Shown: positions 9,166-15,792 of the stretch, piece after piece
Layout: every line of letters starts with the position of its first letter
Numbering within the stretch: the first letter of the stretch is position 1
Origin: Smittium mucronatum
Taxonomy: Eukaryota; Kickxellomycota; Harpellomycetes; Harpellales; Legeriomycetaceae
NCBI GenBank assembly: GCA_001953115.1
Contig: LSSL01001161.1
Coordinates: forward strand, 2,986-18,777
DNA length: 15,792 nucleotides
Reading direction: 5' to 3'
Notes under the pieces: model-generated
Database searches by the model: none
Told to the model about the DNA's origin: nothing
What the model saw: only the letters and a program-made list of their open reading frames with translations
Program-made: the position numbers and the translations under genes

Positions 9166-9448
9166 TGTTATTTCTTTTCTTAGGTTTGTTAATTTATTGA
9201 TATTCCGAATATCAATAGAATGTAAAAAAATAATAATTTGAGTTTTCAAGTGTTTTTATTTATTAAATATGTAATACTAATATCGAGATAAATAAAAATC
9301 TGGGAAGAAGGAAGAATCCTTTTTATCTTCTTCATCATTGCTATTTATCTTTTCTTCCCTTAAGAAAAATCGTTATCTTTAGATAACGAGAAAAAAAAAT
9401 ATTGGCCAGATTAAGGCTTACGTAATCTGGAGGATGGAGATTATAACA
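9166..9448 (-). repeat. 5' LTR of the Ty3/gypsy element
   Basis: On the minus strand this 283-bp repeat starts TGTTATAATCTCC and ends GAAATAACA, giving TGTTAT...ATAACA inverted ends. It should carry the promoter and polyadenylation signals; the AT-rich TATTTAATAAATAAAA stretch (minus strand, middle of the LTR) is a possible TATA or poly(A) element. Three inverted repeats are perfect here: 9196-9216 (10-bp arms), 9371-9388 (8-bp arms) and 9406-9430 (CCAGATTA/TAATCTGG). Confidence 0.95.
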
Positions 9449-9452
9449 CTAT
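9449..9452. repeat. Target-site duplication CTAT, right copy
   Basis: This matches CTAT at 4726-4729 on the other side of the LTR element and marks the original insertion site. Confidence 0.65.
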
Positions 9453-9602
9453 AAAATACAATATCCAATGAAATTATTATACTAAACTATTTTGTTGATA
9501 TTCTCAAAAAAGGGAATTTTCGAACTAAATTCAGATAACAACCTTTAAGAATTTCATAAAAATTAATATATTTCTTGAAGAGAAATATTAGCAATTAAAT
9601 TT

Positions 9603-9732
9603 GGTATTTTAAAAATATATATTATGATTCCTCTTCATTTTAAATATTTGAATAACAAGGAAAAATATAAAAAAATAATTTTTTTTGTGTATTTTATTAG
9701 AGCAAGAAAAAAAAATGAATAAAATAGGGTCA
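9603..9732 (+). repeat. Diverged dispersed repeat, copy A
   Basis: Three blocks recur in the same order and spacing at 11901-12031: GGYATTTTAAAAATAT, then CCTCTTCA 27-28 bases later, then AGGGTCA followed by CTCCC about 123 bases from the start. The sequence between them is poorly conserved. The constant spacing argues for common descent. The family is unknown. Confidence 0.4.
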
Positions 9733-11900
9733 TCTCCCTTTTACGATCTTTTTAATTTAAATAAATTCGTATGCTTTTAGCTTATGGTTTCGCATTTTTT
9801 TATTCATGTAACTAAATAATTAAAATTAGGTTTAAGGTAGGCTTTTCATAATTTAATAAATGTATTGCATATATAACATATGTCATTAATAATATATTTT
9901 GTTTTATGAAAATTTTAGTTGTGATTGTTTACTGGTATAGATTTAATCAAATCAAAAGTTATCACATATAGCATAAAAATCAGCCTATACACACGATTAA
10001 AAATCTAGGAGGTATTAAACCCCACTTTCAAAATGAATTCTTTTTTATCTTAGATTCTATATTTTATTTATTTCTACATCCGCTTATTGATTTTATTAGG
10101 GGGTTTTCGGAATCAAATATCGCTAGATTTCCAAGTCTTCATAAAATTTATACAAATGCATATATCTACATTTATAAATTATAATAATCCTCAATCCTAA
10201 ATTAATAATTTTTTTGAAAGATTGATATAAAAATAAATTATTTGTTTACTTTTTTTTTTGAAATAAAATTTATAAAAATAACCTTAACTTCTTATAAATT
10301 TATTTATTTATTTTATTTATTAAAATTAAAAATAAATAATCTGAATCTTATGGCAGATCAAAAATAAGATTATTACTTTTCAAAAACCATCCTTGGTCGA
10401 CCTTGATTTCTTCAGTTTTGAATAATGTTATTTTGGCATCATTATTATCATTTTTTAATAGAAATGATTGTATTTGTATAAAATTTTCTCTTTTTTAGAA
10501 TATTAATGTCCAAAAAACATATATCTAAGTAGGTTTCTATATATTTATTCGATTATATTGTACTGAATATTTGAAGTAAATCAGCATTTTTTCCAAGTTA
10601 TCAAATATTTTCAAAATTAAAATTTCGCTAAACATTTCGAAATCTACTCATATATTACTTTCTTAAACTAAATATATATCCTTCCCTTGAGGTTAAAATA
10701 AGGATTTTAATGCTATTTTTCGTTTTTTTTAATAAGACCTCATTATATCAAATTTTATGAGTATTGGGCAAGTAGAAAATTTCTGACATGATTATTATTC
10801 GTTTTAATAAACTTATAAAACTCCATTAAGATCATATTTTACCAAACTGTAAACCTTTCTTTTATGGCCCTAAAAAGCCTTTTAAGCGAGATCATTCTTT
10901 TTTTGACGGTTTAAATAGATTAAAAGTAAATTTCCAATTTGATTTTTCTTTGATGATACTTCCACTTTGAGAAATTGTGACCATTTTTTCAATTTTTTTG
11001 TTTTTAAAGTCTCGAAGAGCTTTTGAGTGAGAATTAACTATATCTTGAAAATATCAAATTTTATTTCGCCTATACAAGCGCTTCCTCCTGAATTAATAAA
11101 GTTTAATATTTTATTAGATGCATGGTAGCAGTGGTTTAATCTTGCGATCTGACTCTCAAAATATTATTTCTCTTTGACTGGATCTTCTGTGGAGTTTGAT
11201 ATTATAGTTTTTGCCACTAAATTGTAGCATATGTTTTAAGATCATTATTAATGGTTCTAATTCCCATAAATAAGACTTATACTCATCATTTCTTTACTAA
11301 TATTTTCACAAAGATGAATTTCTGATATATATCGATAATCCATAAATCATTACTGGATAATTTCCATATATCAGCTTAAATTTTGAGTTAAGTATATATA
11401 TTTAAATTTTGATAAAGATTCTATATGACTTTTAAAGGTCATTATATATACGAATATTTTGATTATAGAAGAATATTCTGCAACATAAGCTTATTGTGAG
11501 CCCTACTTGTACGCCTCGAATTTTCATCTTTGCCCGAAAAATGTTTTTTTTGGTTATTTATTCTAATTTATATGTCTTTAATATCAGCCAAACTACCTTT
11601 TGAATATAAATTTCTTTTAATCTCTTTTGATTATTTCCAATTAGATGGAGGTTCAGAATTTAATTTTTTTTTCTTACGTAACTCATTTCAGAAACCCAAT
11701 CTTCCAAAAAAATTTCTACATCCCCAGAATTTTTTATTACAACTTTCAAATCTCACTTAAATTTTTTTTATCTCTGGTTAACACAATTATATTGAGTAAA
11801 TTTGAAGCCAAATTATTTTTTGGTGAAGGAATCCCTTTTTCTTTTGATATTACTTCCTTAAAATAAAATTTCCACAAATTTACATTCCTTAAGTTAATAA

Positions 11901-12031
11901 GGCATTTTAAAAATATTATAATATATTTCCTCTTCAAGTAAAACTATAAAGCTTAGATAAAATACTATTAATATTAAATATTTTATGTAATCTTGAATTC
12001 AATTTGTTTGTGATCCGATAAAACAGGGTCA
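11901..12031 (+). repeat. Diverged dispersed repeat, copy B
   Basis: This is the partner of 9603-9732: the blocks start at 11901, 11929 and 12025, against 9603, 9630 and 9726 in copy A. Both could be remnants of one old element. Confidence 0.4.
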
Positions 12032-12210
12032 ACTCCCCTATGCTCATTTGGTCCGATTTAGTTATATTTAATCTACCATGTGGATTTGGTTCATTCTGAG
12101 TGGATTTCAATCATATGCGAATTAAAATTTTCTCTATATTGGACTATCATATTTTTAATAAGAAAAAAATAGCGAATTGAAACAAATAAATCTTTTTTTT
12201 TTTTTGCCTA

Positions 12211-12488
12211 ATGGAAGTTCGTATTCCAATAGAAAAAAAGCCTCAATATAGGGCTTCGAAAAGGGAATATTTTTTTAAAAACCAACGATTTTAATTCGGC
12301 GTAACTCAAAACCTCCACCAATCTTTAGGTTCAAGAACCACAAAAATAACTTTCGAGTTAAATATAGTGACTTCATAAAATGCTTAGGGTTCATAACCGA
12401 CGATATACATGAGATTCAGGCAATTAAAAATAGAAAAGTTTCGGATCATATCCTTCAACAGCTTATAAAGGATAGTTGTAGCAGGTAA
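12211..12488 (+). CDS. Unidentified exon-like ORF in the left arm
   Basis: A 27-codon frame starts at ATG 12211 (MEVRIPIEKKPQYRASKREY) and ends at TAA 12292-12294. It overlaps a second open frame at 12279-12488 of 69 codons, which contains KYSDFIKCLGFITDDIHEIQ and KVSDHILQQLIKD. The second frame has balanced charged and hydrophobic residues, unlike the surrounding AT noise, and ends at AGGTAAGA (12483-12490), a strong splice-donor-like sequence. About 130 bases on, a TTTAG acceptor (before 12619) would give a short last exon ending RKRDFDL and a stop. An upstream exon or a frameshift between the two frames would be required. I recognise no family. It may be a transposon-encoded gene or a decayed host exon. 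Confidence 0.35.
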
Positions 12489-12717
12489 GAGCGCATATTT
12501 GATTTTTTTTTAAAATGTGATATTGAATTTAAAAAAAAAATCACTATTGAAGAAATTTACCTAACGTATTTGAAAATTAATAAGAATTTTTGTTATAATT
12601 TTATATTTTTGATTTAGGAAGCGCGATTTTGACCTTTAGTGATACCTAAAGGGTAAAAAAATCAGAAAAATATTTTGATAACTGTAAAGGATTTTTAGGA
12701 TTTGAAAAAAAGGATAA

Positions 12718-12885
12718 GAAGAAAGAACCAGGTTAAGGTTAGTAGAGGAGGCTCAATATTATATCCATACTGAAATTATCGAAAATATATTAAAACGGGT
12801 AAAATTCATTCTTCATTTTTTGATTTATTTAAAATTAAATTTTTTTTGGAATTTAAAATCCTTTACCCGTTTATTATACTTTTAG
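12718..12885 (+). CDS. Weak ORF in the left arm, possible exon
   Basis: A 55-codon open frame begins EERTRLRLVEEAQYYIHTEI and continues ENILKRVK before turning into a Phe/Leu-rich AT translation. Only the first 30 residues look protein-like, and they end near a GTAAAA donor-like site. There is no Met and no recognisable domain. It may be a further exon of the gene at 12211-12488 or chance. The same frame exists on the minus strand of the right arm. Confidence 0.2.
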   Translation, partial: EERTRLRLVEEAQYYIHTEIIENILKRVKFILHFLIYLKLNFFWNLKSFTRLLYF

Positions 12886-13144
12886 AAGATTTTTTTGGTA
12901 CGTATTTGGAATAAAGTCTTCTATCTATCTGTCCCAAATTATCATTCATAATAAAATAAAACGTATTTAATTCATAAAAATCAAACTGTATTGAGTTTAC
13001 CTGAAAAGATTAAACTGTTGTTAATTTTTTTATATTTGAATTAATAATTTTACTCGATCTACTCTGTTATTTTTTACAACCGAAATCGAGATTTGATTAT
13101 TCTGGCTTAATTTTCAAAAAAAAAAACAAACAATTTCTGATTCA

Positions 13145-13178
13145 TACAAATCAGCCTTTACTCTTAAAGCTGATTGTA
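13145..13178. repeat. Hairpin-forming inverted repeat
   Basis: TACAAATCAGCCTTT pairs with AAAGCTGATTGTA across ACTCTT, with two single-base bulges. It lies in the loop of the long inverted repeat, upstream of the integrase relic. Confidence 0.5.
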
Positions 13179-13315
13179 CAAGCAAAAATATACAACTATA
13201 TAAATCACAAATTATTGAGTATTTAAAAGCTTTTATGAAAATTTATACAAATTTATACGTATATATATATATTAATAGAAAATATTGTAATAAAAACTTC
13301 GCAGTTTTACATTTA

Positions 13316-13356
13316 ATATAACCAGATAAAACCTTAAAAGTTTTATCTGATTATAT
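13316..13356. repeat. Strong hairpin-forming inverted repeat
   Basis: Arms of 17 bases (ATATAACCAGATAAAAC and GTTTTATCTGATTATAT) pair with one mismatch around the 7-base loop CTTAAAA. The hairpin overlaps the beginning of the open frame of the integrase relic. It could be a regulatory structure or simply a small palindromic insertion. Confidence 0.6.
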
Positions 13357-14272
13357 TTATAACTTAATAAAAGGGATTAAATACAGACCAGCTCACCCAG
13401 GTGTAAAAAAAATACCTGTAAAATTATATCTAATATACTTTTCGGATCCACTCAAGATGTTCTATGAGTTTTTTTCAACTCTCTCTAAATTCCAAAAAAA
13501 AAAAAATCTACAACAAAAAAAAGAAATTTTATGGGTTCAATAACCTCAATAACCTCTTTTTCTATAATATAGCTAGTCATAATTAATATTAGAAGCTCTC
13601 TTAGCCACAATTTCAATTAAATTTTTTAATCAGTCGATAATTTCAGCCACTTTAATTGGGTGTCACCACTCAGGAAAAAATCGGACTATGAATTGTTATC
13701 AACACTGAAATGTTTTATTTATAAGTTTTCCATCACACCAATCCTGATAAAAATTGATAATGGGAGAGGATTTTTCTAAAAGAGATTCCATTGAATTTGA
13801 AACAGCATTGACAAGGAATACTCTCGTTTTATAGCTCCAGGAAACCTTCAGACCAACGAGATGTTAGAACAGAATCACGAAACTCCACACTGCAGAATAT
13901 ATGGTATATTGATTGATAAAGCGATTAGAGGATGGGATAGGAGTTTTTTAAAAAAAAGGTATTATAACTGGACTAAAGCAATTATTTTCTTATAAAAATT
14001 TCATTATTAACATAAATTATATGTATGTTATATCTATAATTTAGATTGCTACATTATTGTTATTATATCATGAATTTATCTGAAAGCGGGTTAAAATCAT
14101 TATAATTTATAAATAATTTTATTTACAGGAATCTTTCACAAAAAGAAAAATTTTCTCTGATCAATTTTTGATGGTCAAAATTAGAAAATTTGCTAGTATT
14201 GAAAGAAACTCGTGTGAATTTTTATATATTGAAGTGTTCAAAGTAAATACTCTATTATCAAATACCAAATAA
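13322..14272 (+). pseudogene. Decayed retroviral-type integrase in the loop of the inverted repeat
   Basis: Three open pieces form one integrase. At 13322-13543, RPAHPGVKKIPVKLYLIYFS resembles the H2C2 finger (GHPGvkkT...yfwp), with Cys residues replaced in TLSKFQKKK. At 13630-13995, VDNFSHFNWVSPLRKK and ILIKIDNGRGFF carry the second catalytic Asp (13756-13758). After stops at 13777-13779, 13792-13794 and 13798-13800, LQTNEMLEQNHET carries the Glu (13867-13869), followed by GWDRSFLKKRYYNWTKAI; the Asp-Glu spacing is 36 residues in the raw frame, close to DD35E. At 14117-14272, SDQFLMVKIRKFASIERN and LYIEVFKVN resemble the C-terminal GDqVlvk...GPF module. No RT or RNase H is visible upstream in the loop. 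It differs from the minus-strand element's integrase, so it is a different family. It could come from an LTR element or from an integrase-bearing DNA transposon. Confidence 0.72.
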
Positions 14273-14779
14273 GATGATAAATACTCCCTATTATCTCAAG
14301 ATTAAAACATTCAAATATTTAAACTGAATATGAAATACAGGATAGAATGCTAGAAATTTTTGTTTATTATGGAGAATAAATCGATCAAAGCATTGAATAA
14401 TTCTTTTAAAATAGGATTCTGAATCAATTTAGAATAAAAAAAAGTTATTATAGTGAATAATTGTTTATGAAAATAACAAAAGGATACCTATATATGAGAT
14501 AGATGATGCAGTAAAGAAAGATTTCCAAAAGAGGATAAAAATAAAAAATTTAATTTTTTTTAATTATGATAGTACTTATACTATTCGAGGATAATCTGCA
14601 ATCGGAACTGAATTCGGAACTTTGGAAATAAAAATCCATGGGATTATTCTTCAAATTTTGGAAAGGGGCGAAAAAATAATGGTAATTGTGGAAATTTTTC
14701 AGTAAATGGAGTATTAAATGCTTTTGGGTGGATTTCATAAATTGAAATTATGTATAATTACAAATGTTTGTTACAGTAA
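14273..14779. other. AT-rich part of the loop, no gene seen
   Basis: No motif-bearing frame is visible. A minus-strand frame at 14550-14738 is Asn/Phe/Ser-rich without a domain. On the plus strand short stretches such as FEDNLQSELNSELWK occur but stop quickly. A TTGTTACAG acceptor-like site lies at the right end (about 14768-14776), just before the Cys-rich ORF. Confidence 0.55.
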
Positions 14780-14911
14780 AAAAAATGCAATATATTCTGT
14801 CATCAGGATCAAGATCTTATCTGTGAGAATTGCAATCACAACTACACAAACGATGATGTTGAATCCGATCCAATTTTTAACGCTAATTTACTAAAATTAA
14901 CAACAGTTTAA
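14780..14911 (+). CDS. Short Cys-rich ORF crossing into the right arm, zinc-finger-like
   Basis: The frame opens just after an acceptor-like TTACAG and runs 43 codons to TAA 14909-14911. The first half reads CNIFCHQDQDLICENCNHNY, with Cys spacing C-x3-C-x7-C-x2-C and nearby His, reminiscent of half a PHD or treble-clef finger (..LicC..C...yH). The second half is TNDDVESDPIFNANLLKL. The last 19 bases lie in the inverted-repeat arm. The length is far below a complete PHD finger, and no Met starts it, so it would be an exon or a relic. It could have been part of the same protein as the integrase relic upstream. Function is unknown. Confidence 0.35.
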   Translation, partial: KKCNIFCHQDQDLICENCNHNYTNDDVESDPIFNANLLKLTTV

Positions 14912-15792
14912 TCTTTTCAGGTAAACTCAATACAGTTTGATTTTTATGAATTAAATACGTTTTATTTTATTATGAATGATAATTTGGGACAGATAGATAG
15001 AAGACTTTATTCCAAATACGTACCAAAAAAATCTTCTAAAAGTATAATAAACGGGTAAAGGATTTTAAATTCCAAAAAAAATTTAATTTTAAATAAATCA
15101 AAAAATGAAGAATGAATTTTACCCGTTTTAATATATTTTCGATAATTTCAGTATGGATATAATATTGAGCCTCCTCTACTAACCTTAACCTGGTTCTTTC
15201 TTCTTATCCTTTTTTTCAAATCCTAAAAATCCTTTACAGTTATCAAAATATTTTTCTGATTTTTTTACCCTTTAGGTATCACTAAAGGTCAAAATCGCGC
15301 TTCCTAAATCAAAAATATAAAATTATAACAAAAATTCTTATTAATTTTCAAATACGTTAGGTAAATTTCTTCAATAGTGATTTTTTTTTTAAATTCAATA
15401 TCACATTTTAAAAAAAAATCAAATATGCGCTCTTACCTGCTACAACTATCCTTTATAAGCTGTTGAAGGATATGATCCGAAACTTTTCTATTTTTAATTG
15501 CCTGAATCTCATGTATATCGTCGGTTATGAACCCTAAGCATTTTATGAAGTCACTATATTTAACTCGAAAGTTATTTTTGTGGTTCTTGAACCTAAAGAT
15601 TGGTGGAGGTTTTGAGTTACGCCGAATTAAAATCGTTGGTTTTTAAAAAAATATTCCCTTTTCGAAGCCCTATATTGAGGCTTTTTTTCTATTGGAATAC
15701 GAACTTCCATTAGGCAAAAAAAAAAAAGATTTATTTGTTTCAATTCGCTATTTTTTTCTTATTAAAAATATGATAGTCCAATATAGAGAAAA
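14893..15792 (-). repeat. Long inverted repeat, right arm (reaches window end)
   Basis: This is the reverse complement of 12128-13028 with the same content in opposite orientation, including the perfect-looking donor site. Coordinates map as 27921 minus the left-arm position inside the homopolymer and 27920 minus it outside. The match continues to the last base, so the outer end, any terminal motif and any target duplication lie beyond the window. Confidence 0.93.
15433..15710 (-). CDS. Second copy of the unidentified exon-like ORF, right arm
   Basis: This is the mirror copy of the 12211-12488 ORF pair: ATG at 15708-15710, first frame to 15627, second frame 15642-15433 ending at the same AGGTAAGA donor. 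No base difference from the left copy was seen. The two copies point towards each other across the loop. If both are transcribed, the transcripts would be complementary over the whole arm. Confidence 0.33.

Larger units (their letters stand above)
4730..9448 (-). mobile_element. Ty3/gypsy LTR retrotransposon, complete but inactivated
   Basis: The element is 4719 bp and transcribed leftwards: 5' LTR (9166-9448), possible primer-binding site, gag, pol (protease, reverse transcriptase, RNase H, integrase), polypurine tract, 3' LTR (4730-5012). Integrase after RNase H defines Ty3/gypsy (Metaviridae) and excludes copia. CTAT on both sides supports one intact insertion. Length and order are typical of a full element. 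The coding part is dead: in-frame stops occur in gag and throughout pol, there are frameshifts in gag, protease and at the RT/RNase H junction, and several catalytic or zinc-binding residues are replaced. The LTRs differ at only about six positions. The copy could move only if proteins were supplied by an active relative elsewhere. Confidence 0.95.
9453..12127. other. AT-rich intergenic region, no gene seen
   Basis: This stretch is dense in A/T runs. Overlapping open frames at 11530-11866 and 11746-11937 are Phe/Leu/Asn-rich translations of AT-rich DNA with no motif, and I do not call them genes. The only internal structure I could support is a diverged repeat pair at 9603-9732 and 11901-12031. 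Confidence 0.7.
12128..13028 (+). repeat. Long inverted repeat, left arm
   Basis: The arm is the reverse complement of 14893-15792. By eye the two agree throughout except for one base in the T13/A12 homopolymer (12192-12204 here). The inner limit is where GTTGTTAATTTT stops matching. The outer limit is set only by the end of the window, so the true arm may be longer. It contains a short ORF pair (12211-12488), an intron-like stretch after a GTAAGA donor, and a second weak ORF at 12718-12885. Identity this high over 900 bp implies very recent origin, gene conversion or an assembly artefact. Confidence 0.93.

Noticed and set aside
11530..11937. Overlapping ORFs on both strands
   Set aside because: They are Phe/Leu/Asn-rich translations of AT-rich DNA in competing frames, with no motif, no conserved signature and no splice context.
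12219..12234. ATTCCAATAGAA similar to the MITE terminal motif
   Set aside because: It is too short and has no neighbouring units or inverted partner of the same type.
12330..12341. tRNA B-box-like GGTTCAAGAACC
   Set aside because: It lies inside the open frame of the arm, and no cloverleaf or A box can be built around it.
12128..15792. A complete Polinton/Maverick virus-like element
   Set aside because: The span is far too small, and no DNA polymerase B, packaging ATPase or capsid-like frame is visible; only the integrase is shared.

Overview
The window is eukaryotic and very AT-rich outside genes, and most likely fungal. The reasons are an intron-free MCT-like (Mch-type) major facilitator exon at the left edge, a Ty3/gypsy LTR retrotransposon of a kind common in fungi (gag with a CCHC knuckle, pol ordered PR-RT-RH-IN), and GT...AG intron-like signals in an otherwise gene-poor landscape. 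I cannot name the species. An early-diverging AT-rich fungus would fit, but that is inference.

Layout. (1) 1-897: the 3' part of an MFS transporter gene on the + strand; the reading frame is open from base 1, so the gene begins outside the window. (2) 898-4725: AT-rich DNA without a convincing gene. It contains a 340-bp MITE-like element (3013-3352) with about 55-bp terminal inverted repeats made of a ~23-bp repeated motif and flanked by TA. (3) 4730-9448: one complete but dead Ty3/gypsy element on the minus strand. It has two 283-bp LTRs (TGTTAT...ATAACA), a CTAT target duplication, a polypurine tract, a possible primer-binding site, and degenerate gag and pol. Every domain is recognisable, but there are about a dozen in-frame stops, at least three frameshifts, a replaced catalytic Asp in RT and a broken integrase zinc finger. 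(4) 9453-12127: AT-rich DNA without genes, holding two diverged copies of an unnamed repeat. (5) 12128-15792: a long inverted repeat with ~900-bp arms that look identical apart from one homopolymer base. The loop of about 1.86 kb carries, on the + strand, a second and unrelated decayed retroviral-type integrase (HPG of an H2C2 finger, DNG and Glu of a DDE core, a GPY/F-like tail) with no reverse transcriptase beside it, plus a small Cys-rich ORF that crosses into the right arm. Each arm holds a short ORF ending at a splice-donor-like sequence.

The transporter is the only gene that looks functional. The rest is mobile-element biology: a young-looking LTR insertion (LTRs about 98% identical) whose coding region is disproportionately decayed, and an inverted-repeat structure reaching the window edge. 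The latter may be a DNA transposon with a captured or ancestral integrase, an inverted duplication, or an assembly fold-back. It is the best candidate here for something undescribed. All comparisons were made by eye without alignment software.
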